A DNA stretch of 64,000 bases from DASRWI01 sp035654655 (GCA_035654655.1 DASRWI010000043.1:62001-126000); one strand, 5' to 3'. Positions 18,691 through 28,338 are shown, numbered from the stretch's first letter. The notes: generated by a model not told the origin, from the sequence alone. Numbers and translations are program-made.

Positions 18691-20694
18691 TTAGAAGGCT
18701 TCGCCTATTCCGAAGTGGAATTCGAAGTTTTTCCAGAACGGTTTTTGAGTGATATACTTCTTATCATAAGGATCATAAACCCTCCATCCAAAATCCAATC
18801 TAAACGGAGCAATTGAAGTAAAATATCTAAATCCTATGCCTGCAGCCAGTGCAACCTGGTCCCATCTAAATACTTTCCAACTGGCAAAAGTGTTTCCATA
18901 ATCGGTAAATAATGTAATACCAAAACTTTCCCAAAAACGATAACGGAATTCAATTGAGCTTTCAAATATAAATGAACCACCTTTAATTCTGTTAGTGCTA
19001 TCATTAATATTAACAACACCTAATGGACGGTCAGGAACCAATTGATTAGACCTCCACCCTCTAACAGAGTTACTTCCACCAGCATAATATGTTCTGTTTA
19101 ATGGTACCCCTGAAAAACCGCCATAGTATGCTTGCAAGTGTCCCAATTTTAATTTACCAGCCATTATATAATCTTTGTTAGCCCATAATGCAGTATACCC
19201 GGCACTTTGCAATAAAGTTTTATAAAACAATGAACCATTATATTTATAGTCACCAACTTTAGAAATCAAATAAGGAAGCATATTAGCACTTTCAACCTGA
19301 AGGGATATAACATAACCCTTAGTTGGAAATAATATGTTATCGGTTGTTGTTCTTCCTATATCAGCACCAATTACTGAAATTAATTTTCTTGATAAGCTAT
19401 CATTATTTGTTCGATATACTTCATTACTTACTTCGACATTATAATAAGTACTAAGTCTGTTTACTAAAGTATATTCAGGCAACTCATAGTTAAAAGTTAA
19501 TTTGGAACCATATATAGTTGCGTTAAAACTTCTCTGTTTATTTATGGTAGCATAAGTTTCCCAGGTAGCAAAAATAGGTTTACTTAATAAATAAGGCTGC
19601 TCAATAGTTATTCTCGAATCTACATACCCCAATAAAGTTGTATCTCTCCAGGAAAATCTCTTTATAAGATTACTGAAATCAGCTTGAAAAATATCCTGAA
19701 TACCAAAAGAAGTTGAAACAGTAAATTTTCTTGCTTCACCTAAAAAGTTTTTTCTAATATATGTTGCCCCAAGACCAACATTAAAACCATTCTGCTGATT
19801 ATTAATAATAAATTCAGGTGAAAGCTCATTCATTTTTCCAATAGTTCCTGCAAGCAACATCGGGACTAGGGTGCCTGAAGTATCTTTTACTGAACCATTT
19901 AAACTAATGGCATCAAATAATCCCGTTCTAAACAAACGTACCTGGCTTCTTCTTATTTTTTCAGCGTTATAATATTCACCGGCTTTTATATCGGTAAGTT
20001 TTTGTAAAAGTTCTTTTTTAACATATGGAACTCCTTCCCCCTTTAAGTCCGTTAAAATTGTATCAATAACATATCTTCTACCCGGGAAATAAAAAATATC
20101 CATATCAACTTTATTTATCGAAGTATCAGAAAGAACAATGGTGCTGTCAAATCTTCCATTCATCCATCCATTGTTAAGTAATGTATTAACAGATTCATTT
20201 ATATTTACTTGAATTTCATCCTGGACATAAGTATCTGTAGTATCTTGAAAAACTTCTTCTTCCATATCCTTTTTGTAATTTTGCGGAATTTTTTCTAATC
20301 CAAGTAATTTAAAGTACCTATAAGTTGAAGGGTCACTTTCATTAATGTGATATAATAATTTTACTTCCTTATCAGTAGTATCGACTTCAAAATTATAACT
20401 GAACTTAACTTTGAAAAAACCATTTGCATTATAATATTGTTCAAGTGCTTCCAAATCCAATGGAATGCTTGTAGAATCAAAATATTCCGGAGCAGCACCT
20501 AAGCTGGTGAAAGAATTCAAGAATTTCCAAAACCACCAGGGCGTTTCTTTTGAATAGATAATACTCTTTAATGTAGATGAAGATATGTTATGATTCCCAT
20601 CAAACTTAATACTTTGTAACTCAAATAAATCCTGAGAGTACGAAGTTCCAACAATTACAAATGATATTAAAAGACAATAAAAAATTCTATGCAT
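18691..20694 (-). CDS. Omp85-family outer-membrane protein (TamA/BamA-like)
   Basis: A 667-residue outer-membrane protein with signal peptide (MHRIFYCLLISFVIVGTSYSQ), two or three POTRA-like repeats in residues 25-270 and a C-terminal 16-strand barrel ending in phenylalanine (FHFGIGEAF). The loop-6 motif reads GGSNSVRGW, a variant of the family VRGF/Y. The length is shorter than BamA (about 800) and nearer TamA. Proteins of this type help insert or export surface proteins. It begins 3 bases after a lipoprotein gene and after an L,D-transpeptidase-like gene, suggesting one envelope operon. TamB or a Bam lipoprotein is not visible here. It could alternatively be a two-partner-type transporter, but no partner is present. 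Confidence 0.85.
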   Translation of the reverse strand: MHRIFYCLLISFVIVGTSYSQDLFELQSIKFDGNHNISSSTLKSIIYSKETPWWFWKFLNSFTSLGAAPEYFDSTSIPLDLEALEQYYNANGFFKVKFSYNFEVDTTDKEVKLLYHINESDPSTYRYFKLLGLEKIPQNYKKDMEEEVFQDTTDTYVQDEIQVNINESVNTLLNNGWMNGRFDSTIVLSDTSINKVDMDIFYFPGRRYVIDTILTDLKGEGVPYVKKELLQKLTDIKAGEYYNAEKIRRSQVRLFRTGLFDAISLNGSVKDTSGTLVPMLLAGTIGKMNELSPEFIINNQQNGFNVGLGATYIRKNFLGEARKFTVSTSFGIQDIFQADFSNLIKRFSWRDTTLLGYVDSRITIEQPYLLSKPIFATWETYATINKQRSFNATIYGSKLTFNYELPEYTLVNRLSTYYNVEVSNEVYRTNNDSLSRKLISVIGADIGRTTTDNILFPTKGYVISLQVESANMLPYLISKVGDYKYNGSLFYKTLLQSAGYTALWANKDYIMAGKLKLGHLQAYYGGFSGVPLNRTYYAGGSNSVRGWRSNQLVPDRPLGVVNINDSTNRIKGGSFIFESSIEFRYRFWESFGITLFTDYGNTFASWKVFRWDQVALAAGIGFRYFTSIAPFRLDFGWRVYDPYDKKYITQKPFWKNFEFHFGIGEAF

Positions 20695-20697
20695 ATA

Positions 20698-21324
20698 CTA
20701 TTCTAAAGTTACATCTTTACTAACTTGCTTAACATTAGGATAATCCTTTTTTAAATTATTAACCATATATCCCTGAATTTTCTTATCATCATAATTTTTT
20801 GATAGATATAATTTGAACTGCTCAGCATCTTCTGAAAATAAATGACCGTAATAAACCTTCTTATTCTTCAAATCAATAATATAAGAGAATATCTCTCCTC
20901 CACTCATTCCCATAAAATAAGTCATAGAATTATAGTAGATCATATCATAGTTAGATTCTTCGAATCTTTGTTTTCGAACTTCACTTTTTTCGAATGAACC
21001 TTTTAATAAATGAGTTTCATAATCTTTCACTAAATTTTTATTACGATATTCAAATGAATGAAATTTAATACCCCACTCTTTGGGGTTATTGACTTCAGTC
21101 CCTAAAATAAATTGTATAGTTGAATCTCCATTAAAATTACCCTGTAAGTAAAATGTGGATTCAGTGTTTAATTCCTTCTTTGCAACAGTGGTTAAAGAAT
21201 CAATTAAATTTTCCCGGGTAATTGGAGCTGCATCAGGACCTGCATTTTCTTCTTCTTTTTTACATCCTGAATACAAAACAACCAGTAATAGCAATACTAT
21301 AATTTTCTTATTATTTAATAACAA
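20698..21324 (-). CDS. Hypothetical lipoprotein, 208 residues
   Basis: Residues 1-21 form a lipoprotein signal with lipobox YSGC and a following KKEEE stretch. The body is beta-rich with patterns such as FYLQGNFNGDSTIQFILGTEV and GGEIFSYIIDLKNKKVYYGHLF, and I do not recognise a domain. The start is TTG at 21324, supported by a GAGAGGG sequence at 21332-21338 on the minus strand, 7 bases upstream. It overlaps the end of the transpeptidase-like gene by 14 bases and stops 3 bases before the Omp85 gene, so the three are probably translated from one message. A partner or substrate of the neighbours is possible, but this is context only. Confidence 0.75.
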   Translation of the reverse strand: MLLNNKKIIVLLLLVVLYSGCKKEEENAGPDAAPITRENLIDSLTTVAKKELNTESTFYLQGNFNGDSTIQFILGTEVNNPKEWGIKFHSFEYRNKNLVKDYETHLLKGSFEKSEVRKQRFEESNYDMIYYNSMTYFMGMSGGEIFSYIIDLKNKKVYYGHLFSEDAEQFKLYLSKNYDDKKIQGYMVNNLKKDYPNVKQVSKDVTLE

Positions 21325-22000
21325 CTTTAGTCCCTCTCGTAATTATACTTATAATTTCATCAATATTTTCGTTAGATAAAGCAACCGAACCATCTGTCCA
21401 ATTAAATACAAAAGGAAGATTCTTCATCATAAAATTGAAATTTCCCATACCATGAATTCCAATATCTCCTCCCAATATTGCATTGTATGCAGGACACTCA
21501 TTATAATAATATTCAAATCTTAATTTATCGAAGTCTTTTTGAGTAATAAGATTTTTTCTCAAAGCTTCAGCGCCATCTTCAATATTTGGATAATTTATCC
21601 TTATAAATTTATAATAAACGTGATTACTATCTATGCGGCAGACATTATAATTACCAACTGGAGTAGCTCCGTCATCAAAATGTGCTTTAGGTGAAGAAAT
21701 ACTTCTTCCGAAGTTCACCCTGTATGATTTTACAAAAATTGTATCTTCATAAATGTTCAGGGTATAGGACTTTCTGTCAATTACAATCGATGGATTACGG
21801 AATTTGCTTATGCCCTTCTTTTCCATTTCATCTTTTAATGGAATTTCACGAAGGTTCAAGATAATTCCGTAAACTATTACACCTAATATGAATATTATTA
21901 TTCCACCGCTGAAATATAAAACATTCTTAAACATGTTAATGTTTATGTATGATTTCAGATGAGAAAAATCAATATTAAGTAGTTTTTTGTTATTATCCAT
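21311..22000 (-). CDS. L,D-transpeptidase (YkuD)-like membrane protein with Ser in the catalytic Cys position
   Basis: A 229-residue protein with one N-terminal membrane segment (about residues 28-48) and a YkuD domain that normally cross-links peptidoglycan from the periplasm. The core IHGMG and a C-terminal NWTDGSVALSNENIDEI are clear, aligning with the family motif DGC-ALSN-D. Where the family has the nucleophilic cysteine, codon 205 is TCG (Ser). The YxFxR/HVYYKFIRI region and PVGNY are preserved, so the fold is likely intact. It may be inactive, a serine enzyme or a binding protein. It heads the envelope operon with a lipoprotein and an Omp85 protein. Confidence 0.8.
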   Translation of the reverse strand: MDNNKKLLNIDFSHLKSYININMFKNVLYFSGGIIIFILGVIVYGIILNLREIPLKDEMEKKGISKFRNPSIVIDRKSYTLNIYEDTIFVKSYRVNFGRSISSPKAHFDDGATPVGNYNVCRIDSNHVYYKFIRINYPNIEDGAEALRKNLITQKDFDKLRFEYYYNECPAYNAILGGDIGIHGMGNFNFMMKNLPFVFNWTDGSVALSNENIDEIISIITRGTKVVIK

Positions 22001-22169
22001 TTAGTCAAAATTTCTTTAAGCTTAAATTATTAAAATAATCAATTATCTAAAAATAATTTACCTTCATATTCCATTTTAAAAAATATCAAAAATTTCTTTG
22101 TATACCTGAATTTTTTATTTAAATTATTATCGTTTATATCAACTCATTTATAAATAAGCAGGTGTTCAT

Positions 22170-24164
22170 ATGAAAATAGTTTCTACTTTTATTCTTGTTC
22201 TACTTTCACTTATTTCTTTGCACTCACAAATCCCTTATCAATATGGCTGGCCCCGTCAAGCAAGTGATGATTTTGGTTTATATAAGAATTCACCAACAAT
22301 TGCCGATGTAGATAAAGACGGTTCTTATGATGTTTCTGTTACGGAAAATATTGTATCCAGCGGACATATGCCTAAGATAAGTATTTTCAAAAAAAATGGT
22401 ACATACTTACCTTATTTTCCTCAAAGCTTTCCATTTGGAAGCTTACAAAGCAGCGGTTCAAGAGAAATTTCTGCAATGGGTGATGTACTAGGAGATGATA
22501 AACTTGAGATAGTCTTCGGTGATGAAAATGGAAACATTCACGTATACCAATACAATGGTCAGATACCAACAGGAGCTCCTGTTAATATTGGGAGTAATCA
22601 GGAATGCAATACTCCAGCTTTAGTTGATTTAGATAATGATGGTAAATGCGAAATTATAATAACTACACAAGATAGAGATAACAGTGAAAATGGAAGTCTA
22701 CATGTACTTAAATATTCAGGCTCAGCCTTTATAGAATTAAGTGGTTTCCCTAAAAATTTTCCTTTTGGATGTGAAAGCTCACCTGTTGTTGGTGACCTTG
22801 ATAATGATAATCAATATGAAATAGTATATTTAAATGGGGGTTCTCTTAGTGGCGGAGTTTATGCACAAATAAATGCTATCGAACTAGATGGAACCATGAT
22901 GCCCGGTTTTCCAATTGAATTTTCCCATTCATCAAGTGGTAATACGCCTTCCTTATATGACCTCGATAAAAATGGAACACTTGAAATTGTTATTCGAATA
23001 ATGGAAGAAAGAACTCAGGTTAATGGTATTTATGCTTATGATTACCAGGGTAATTTACTTCCTCATTTTCCTTTTCCAATAAGATACGGACATCCGGATG
23101 CTAACGTTGCTATTGGCGATATGGATGGTGATGGTGTTCCGGAATTGGCATACGGAAGTGTCACTGCGGTTGATAGTGGACTTGCCTGGGTATGGAAATT
23201 AGATGGTACAGTTATGCCTGGGTACCCTCAAAGAATATGGGCTACATGGGTTGATGGTTCAGTTGCTATTGGAGATGTAAGTGGAGATAGTTTAAATGAT
23301 GTAATAGTCCCAACAAGTAAAGGATTTATTTATGCTTTTAAATTTGATGGAAGCATAGTTGATGGTTTTCCTCTTCCAGCAGAAGATACATATGTTGTAA
23401 AAGGATTTGAAACCTCTCCAACTTTAATTGATATTGATAAAGATGGAGATATGGAAATTTTTGCGGGAAGTTTAAACAAAAGAGTATACGGATGGGATAC
23501 ACAAGGTAAAGTAACAAATACCGGATGGTCAACATTTAAAGGGAATGCTCAAAGAACAGGGGGAATGTTAAAAGGATTTTTAGTTGTTCCTGTTGAATTA
23601 ACCAACTTCACCTCAAATGTTGATGGTAATAATAATGTGGTTCTAAGCTGGAGTACAAAGACAGAATTAAATAACCTTGGATTTGAATTACAAAAAAGAA
23701 GTAATGGTAATGAATACGAAACAATAAGTTTTATTCAGGGAAATGGTACATCAACAAATGAACACAATTACAGTTTTGTTGATAAAAATTTAGCAAATGG
23801 GAAATACAATTATAGATTAAAACAAATTGATATGAATGGAACATATAAATTTTATGTACTTCAAAATGAAGTAAAAATAGAAATGCCATATGTATTTTCA
23901 TTAGCACAAAACTATCCGAATCCATTTAATCCAGAGACAAAAATTTCCTTCAGCTTACCTGAGCAGGCAAATGTTCAATTAAAAATTTATGATGTAACCG
24001 GAAGTGAAATTAAGACTTTATTAAATGAAGAAGTAAATGCAGGAAATCATTCGATAAACTTCAACGCTGCAGATTTACCAAGTGGAATTTATATATATAA
24101 AATATTTGCAAACTATACTAATGGAACTTTTATAGATACTAAAAAAATGATATTGATGAAATAA
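22170..24164 (+). CDS. Secreted FG-GAP/VCBS-repeat protein with T9SS sorting domain
   Basis: A 664-residue exported protein (signal peptide MKIVSTFILVLLSLISLHSQ). At least seven FG-GAP-type blades carry calcium-binding D-D-DG loops, for example IADVDKDGSYDVSV, ALVDLDNDGKCEIIIT, IGDMDGDGVPELAY and LIDIDKDGDMEIFAGS, forming an integrin-like beta-propeller to about residue 470. A fibronectin-like segment (VPVELTNFTS then LSWSTKTELNNLGFELQ) spans about 472-565. The T9SS sorting domain follows from about 575, with AQNYPNPFNPETKISFSLP and terminal TKKMILMK. The propeller suggests calcium-dependent surface binding; the ligand is unknown. A terminator follows the stop. Confidence 0.88.
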   Translation: MKIVSTFILVLLSLISLHSQIPYQYGWPRQASDDFGLYKNSPTIADVDKDGSYDVSVTENIVSSGHMPKISIFKKNGTYLPYFPQSFPFGSLQSSGSREISAMGDVLGDDKLEIVFGDENGNIHVYQYNGQIPTGAPVNIGSNQECNTPALVDLDNDGKCEIIITTQDRDNSENGSLHVLKYSGSAFIELSGFPKNFPFGCESSPVVGDLDNDNQYEIVYLNGGSLSGGVYAQINAIELDGTMMPGFPIEFSHSSSGNTPSLYDLDKNGTLEIVIRIMEERTQVNGIYAYDYQGNLLPHFPFPIRYGHPDANVAIGDMDGDGVPELAYGSVTAVDSGLAWVWKLDGTVMPGYPQRIWATWVDGSVAIGDVSGDSLNDVIVPTSKGFIYAFKFDGSIVDGFPLPAEDTYVVKGFETSPTLIDIDKDGDMEIFAGSLNKRVYGWDTQGKVTNTGWSTFKGNAQRTGGMLKGFLVVPVELTNFTSNVDGNNNVVLSWSTKTELNNLGFELQKRSNGNEYETISFIQGNGTSTNEHNYSFVDKNLANGKYNYRLKQIDMNGTYKFYVLQNEVKIEMPYVFSLAQNYPNPFNPETKISFSLPEQANVQLKIYDVTGSEIKTLLNEEVNAGNHSINFNAADLPSGIYIYKIFANYTNGTFIDTKKMILMK

Positions 24165-24187
24165 GATTATTACATATCTAAAAACAA

Positions 24188-24220
24188 AAACCCTGGACAG
24201 GAATGTTCAGGGTTTTTTTA
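24188..24220 (+). terminator. Terminator after the FG-GAP protein gene
   Basis: ACCCTGGACA pairs with TGTTCAGGGT (one G-T wobble, 4-base loop) and is followed by a run of seven T, within 60 bases of the stop at 24164. Confidence 0.85.
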
Positions 24221-24270
24221 TTGCTATCTAACATAACAAAGTCTATTGTAAAATAACGATACCTCCATGA

Positions 24271-24372
24271 CTGTCATTGCGAACGAGTGAGTCATCGAAC
24301 GAGTGTGGCAATCTCTGTATTTTAAAACTTATTAAAAATCCAGAGATCACCACGCTTCGCCCGTGATGACAG
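24271..24372. repeat. Dispersed palindrome-ended intergenic repeat, copy 1
   Basis: About 102 bp starting CTGTCATTGCGAACGAG and ending CGTGATGACAG, so 7 bp terminal inverted repeats (CTGTCAT/ATGACAG). Blocks shared with the copy at 33126-33252 include CTGTCATTGCGAAC near the left end, GTGTGGCAA, CAGAGAT and CGTGATGACAGAA near the right end. No reading frame of note is inside. Confidence 0.75.
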
Positions 24373-24380
24373 AAATTAAC

Positions 24381-26816
24381 TTACTTCATCAGCACCATCT
24401 TTTTCGTCTCACTAAAATCTCCTGCCTTCATTCTCAAGTAATAAACTCCGCTGGATAATTTACTTGCGTCCCATTCTCTTTCATAAGAACCGGGAGAAAA
24501 ATTTTCCTTAACAACTTTTGCAACTTCATTCCCAAGTACATCAAATATTTTTACCTCAACTAATTGTTCCTCCGGTACGGAAAATTTTATTGTTGTAGAT
24601 GGGTTAAATGGATTAGGATAATTCTGCTCTAAAGAAAATTTTTTTGGAATTTCATTAACTTTAACTTCTATCTCTTTCGAGTATTCAAAGGTTCCATCAA
24701 AGTCAATTTGCTTTAACCGATAAGTATATTCTACTGGAGAAATATTATTATCTGAATAAGAATAACTTTGAGGTGATGTTATTGTCCCATTACCCTTAAC
24801 AAATGCCAAACTTATAAATTCATTTGAAGAAGATTTCCTTTGTACTTCAAACCCTTTATTGTTAGTTTCAGTAGCCGTTTGCCAGTTTAATATTACGCTA
24901 TTTTTACTTTGAGAAGCAGTGAAAGAGGAGAGTTCTACTGGAAGATTTAACATATCTTTAAATTTTAAAATAGTACCCTTATTGCCAACAACAGTTACAT
25001 TATTCTGTTTAGTAGCATAGATCCCATTAAGTACAGTTGCCGCTGATAAATTCCATTCTAATCCAGCAGTCCTTTGAACTATCCAATCAATTCCACCATT
25101 TGTGGTGGCAATTATCTTTCCTAAAGCACCAGCTATAAAAGCATAATTATCATCAACTAAGGAAACATCCTGCCATTGCCAATTACTACCTATTGATGGA
25201 TTGACTTCTATCCAATTAATTCCTGAATTGCTACTTTTAAGAATTATATTTGGTGCTACTATCATGGCATTTTTCTGGTCTGCAAAAGAAATAGCTTTTA
25301 AATATCCAGCAGATTGACCTTCATAAACTGAACTAATCCACGTAGTACCTCCATCGGATGTTCTCAATATTTTACTATTTTGATTATATTCTTGATTTCC
25401 TATTACTATACCATAGTTCGAATTAGAAAATGAAATTGCCACTAAATTATAGTTTGATCCAATATTTTGTGGAGACCATGTAAGTCCACCATCCATTGTT
25501 TTAACAATAGTACCTTGTGACCCCACTGCTATAGCAGTATTGGAATTAATATATTCTATGGCTTTAAGGTTACTAGGCATGTCGAACGCAAACCATGTTA
25601 TACCACCATTTGTAGTTTTAATAGAATTCCCGCTATTATCTAATATAATCCCATAGTTATTATTAGCAAAAGAAACATCTTCAAATTTATGAGTACCACT
25701 TATGTTATTTGAAAGCCAATTTGTTCCTGCGTTCGTTGTCCTCAATATTATGTTATCATCCCCTATAATAAAACCATTATTTTCATCAGTAAAGGTTAAT
25801 GTATTTAAATTTTTTTGTGTCACGATATTATATTGAGAAGTCCAGTTTAAGCCAGCATCAGAAGTTCTAAATAAGGCTCCGAAATTTCCCACTGCAGTAG
25901 CTATATTTTTATTAAAATAAGAGATATCATTTAATCCGGCAAAATTAGAGTTACCTGAAACCCAATTTATTCCACCATTACTCGTTCTAAGAATACTACC
26001 ATCAGAATTCGAGGATATAAATCCATTATCCTGATCGAAAAATGTTATTGAACTAAGCCTTTTTGTACCATTATCATAAACTTTAGTCCATGATATTCCA
26101 TTGTTAGTTGTCCTATAAATTTTACCAAATTTAGAAATACTTATTGCATTATTTTCATTAATTAAAAAGACATCCGTTAAATCATTTTCATAGTACTCAC
26201 TTGTAGACCAAGAATTTCCTGCGTCTGTTGTTCTAAAGAGTGTTGTGCCTGGAGAATCGATGTTCTCCCAGATTACCATACCGTAATTACCATAAAAATG
26301 GATTTTATAAAAAAGACCATTGGAATTAGACAATATTTGAGTCCAATTCTCTCCCCCATCGGTCGTTTTGTAAATAGATTCACCTGCCAGATAACCAGTA
26401 TCAGCATTCAAAAAAAACATTTTACGAAAACTACCATTAAATTCTCCTAAGTTCATAGGCATTTTTATCCAAGTATTCCCTCCATTCAGAGTCTTAAATA
26501 AAATAGAAGTTATTTCCCAACCACCACCATCTAAAAACCATTCTCCTCCTACGATATATCCAATATTCTGATTAGGAAAACAAATAGAATGAAGATGAGT
26601 AGTAGCATCAAATGGTTGAACTTTCCAGGTCAAGCCTTCATCAATTGTTTCTAAAAGAAGTCCATAACTTCCTACAATCCAGCCAACACCAGAATTTAGA
26701 TAAATAACTTCCGAATATTCATTACCTCTTGGTAAAGGATTTTGCCAAAACCATCCTTCTTGTGCTGAAAGAATTCCATAAAATAGCAGGACAAAAAGAA
26801 GTATCAATCTTTTCAT
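24381..26816 (-). CDS. Secreted YCF48-repeat beta-propeller protein with T9SS sorting domain
   Basis: An 811-residue protein with signal peptide (MKRLILLFVLLFYGILSAQ). About fourteen YCF48-like blades are marked by T-DGG-TW or T-NGG-W motifs (FKTLNGGNTWIK, YKTTDGGENWTQ, RTSDGGTTWISS) with the VGSYGLLLETIDEG and VGNKGTILKF type of strand. Position about 623 onward is the ELSSFTASQSKNSVILNWQT module shared with two other cargos, then the T9SS sorting domain from about 725, with EQNYPNPFNPSTTIKFSVP and terminal TKKMVLMK. YCF48 proteins in cyanobacteria help assemble photosystem II, but in this organism the repeats most likely form a generic surface propeller. Its downstream flank is occupied by a dispersed repeat. 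Confidence 0.88.
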   Translation of the reverse strand: MKRLILLFVLLFYGILSAQEGWFWQNPLPRGNEYSEVIYLNSGVGWIVGSYGLLLETIDEGLTWKVQPFDATTHLHSICFPNQNIGYIVGGEWFLDGGGWEITSILFKTLNGGNTWIKMPMNLGEFNGSFRKMFFLNADTGYLAGESIYKTTDGGENWTQILSNSNGLFYKIHFYGNYGMVIWENIDSPGTTLFRTTDAGNSWSTSEYYENDLTDVFLINENNAISISKFGKIYRTTNNGISWTKVYDNGTKRLSSITFFDQDNGFISSNSDGSILRTSNGGINWVSGNSNFAGLNDISYFNKNIATAVGNFGALFRTSDAGLNWTSQYNIVTQKNLNTLTFTDENNGFIIGDDNIILRTTNAGTNWLSNNISGTHKFEDVSFANNNYGIILDNSGNSIKTTNGGITWFAFDMPSNLKAIEYINSNTAIAVGSQGTIVKTMDGGLTWSPQNIGSNYNLVAISFSNSNYGIVIGNQEYNQNSKILRTSDGGTTWISSVYEGQSAGYLKAISFADQKNAMIVAPNIILKSSNSGINWIEVNPSIGSNWQWQDVSLVDDNYAFIAGALGKIIATTNGGIDWIVQRTAGLEWNLSAATVLNGIYATKQNNVTVVGNKGTILKFKDMLNLPVELSSFTASQSKNSVILNWQTATETNNKGFEVQRKSSSNEFISLAFVKGNGTITSPQSYSYSDNNISPVEYTYRLKQIDFDGTFEYSKEIEVKVNEIPKKFSLEQNYPNPFNPSTTIKFSVPEEQLVEVKIFDVLGNEVAKVVKENFSPGSYEREWDASKLSSGVYYLRMKAGDFSETKKMVLMK

Positions 26817-26920
26817 ATAGCTCCTAAGGTTAAGGAGTAAAATCTAAATAAGTTTTTGAAGCGTAAATGTATCGGCAGGTACAATGATGATGTTAATGTG
26901 AAAAGGACAATTGCTTTAAA

Positions 26921-26949
26921 ACAAAAAAGCGGCTGAGCCGCTTTTTTTA
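26921..26949 (-). terminator. Terminator at the end of frr
   Basis: GCGGC (26929-26933) and GCCGC (26937-26941) enclose a 3-base loop, flanked by A/T runs on both sides. The frr stop lies inside it. The minus strand ends in TTTTTTGTTTT. Confidence 0.85.
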
Positions 26950-27504
26950 TACTTCCATAATTTCTTTTTCTTTATGCTTTAGAATGTCATCTATCATCTT
27001 GATATGATCATCGGTTAATTTTTGAATTTTGTTTTCACCTTCTTTTAAATCATCTTCAGAAATTTTTTTATCTTTTTGTTCTTTCTTTAAATGTTCATTT
27101 GCATCGCGTCTGATGTTTCTTACTGCAACTTTTGATTCTTCACCAAATCTCTTAATTAGTTTTACTAATTCTCTTCTTCTTTCTTCATTCAATGGTGGAA
27201 CTGGAATTTTTAAATTAGTTCCATCACTAACAGGATTAAATCCAATGTTTGCTTCCATTATTGCCTTATCTACAACTTGAACCATACTTTTATCCCATGG
27301 TGTAAAGGATAAGGTATGTGCATCTAAAACAGATAAGTTCCCTACCTGACTTATAGGAGTATTTGTTCCATAATAATCAACTTTAATTCCATCAAGCAAG
27401 GCAGTTGTAGCTTTTCCAGACCTTATTTTTGAAAGCTCTGAACGCAGCGCTTCCATTGATTTATCCATTCTTTGTTTTGCATCTTTTAAAATATTTTCCA
27501 CCAT
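26947..27504 (-). CDS. frr: Ribosome recycling factor
   Basis: Splits the post-termination ribosome with EF-G in the cytoplasm. The 185-residue protein shows the family features: ILKDAKQRMDKSMEALRSELSKIRSGKATTALLDGI at the N-terminus, DYYGTNTPISQVGNLSV, PPLNEERRRELVKLIKRFGEESKVAVRNIRRDANE. I start it at ATG 27504, because a GAGAGAGG stretch (27510-27517 on the minus strand) lies 5 bases upstream; the frame extends to a TTG at 27519 that would add five residues without need. It follows pyrH closely, and both are probably one transcript ending at the terminator inside its stop. Confidence 0.97.
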   Translation of the reverse strand: MVENILKDAKQRMDKSMEALRSELSKIRSGKATTALLDGIKVDYYGTNTPISQVGNLSVLDAHTLSFTPWDKSMVQVVDKAIMEANIGFNPVSDGTNLKIPVPPLNEERRRELVKLIKRFGEESKVAVRNIRRDANEHLKKEQKDKKISEDDLKEGENKIQKLTDDHIKMIDDILKHKEKEIMEV

Positions 27505-27527
27505 AAATGCCTCTCTCAAATAATATT

Positions 27528-28241
27528 TTAATTAATAAATGTTCCTACTGACTCTCCTTTAACCAATTTAAGAAGATTATCTGGTTTATCCATATTAAAG
27601 ACAACCATTGGTAAACTATTTTCCTGACTTAAACTTACTGCAGTTAAGTCCATTACTCTTAAATTCTTCTGTAATATATCAATATATGAAATATTTTCAA
27701 ACTTTAAAGCTCCGGGGTTTTTTTCAGGGTCAGAATCAAAAACTCCATCTACTCTTGTACCTTTAATTATTACATCAGCTTCAATTTCAACTGCTCTTAA
27801 GGAAGCTGCTGTATCTGTACTGAAATAAGCGTGACCTGTACCGGCACCAAATATTACAACTCTTCCTTTTTCCAAATGTCTTATTGCTCTTCTTCTAATA
27901 TAAGGTTCAGCAATTTCTTCCATATGGATGGCACTCATTAATCTTGTGTAAATTCCTTTATGTTCAATTGCATTTTGTAATGCAAGTGAGTTTATCATAG
28001 TTGCAAGCATACCCATCTGGTCTCCGGTAACTCTGTCTATGCCCGAAGCGCTTGCACTTAGTCCCCTAAAAATATTTCCGCCGCCAATTACAATTCCTAT
28101 CTGAACACCAATATCAATTACTTTTTTTATTTCAGTAGCGAAAAAATCTATTACATCAGGATCAATTCCAAATCCTTTTTTGCCCATCAGCGATTCACCG
28201 CTAAGCTTAAGTAATATTCTTTTAAATTTTAATTCTTGCAT
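27528..28241 (-). CDS. pyrH: UMP kinase
   Basis: Phosphorylates UMP to UDP with ATP in the pyrimidine nucleotide pathway. The 237-residue protein has the amino-acid-kinase fold motifs: LKLSGESLMG at residues 11-20, IVIGGGNIFRG near residue 50, DQMGMLATMINSLAL, and FGAGTGHAYFSTDTAAALRA-like VIFGAGTGHAYFSTDTAA. Length and motifs match PyrH. It sits between the tsf terminator and frr, the same neighbour arrangement (rpsB-tsf-pyrH-frr) as in many bacteria. Confidence 0.97.
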   Translation of the reverse strand: MQELKFKRILLKLSGESLMGKKGFGIDPDVIDFFATEIKKVIDIGVQIGIVIGGGNIFRGLSASASGIDRVTGDQMGMLATMINSLALQNAIEHKGIYTRLMSAIHMEEIAEPYIRRRAIRHLEKGRVVIFGAGTGHAYFSTDTAASLRAVEIEADVIIKGTRVDGVFDSDPEKNPGALKFENISYIDILQKNLRVMDLTAVSLSQENSLPMVVFNMDKPDNLLKLVKGESVGTFIN

Positions 28242-28299
28242 AAAATCCTTTTAATAAAAAATAAAAACAATCCATATAAGAGCATAATAAAAATATAAA

Positions 28300-28330
28300 A
28301 AAAAAGGTCTTAAAAAAATTTAAGACCTTC
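28300..28330 (-). terminator. Terminator after tsf
   Basis: AAGGTCTTAAA (28304-28314) and TTTAAGACCTT (28319-28329) form an 11 bp stem; the minus strand continues with a long T run. It separates rpsB-tsf from pyrH-frr, although read-through is possible. Confidence 0.85.
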
Positions 28331-28338
28331 AACTAAGC

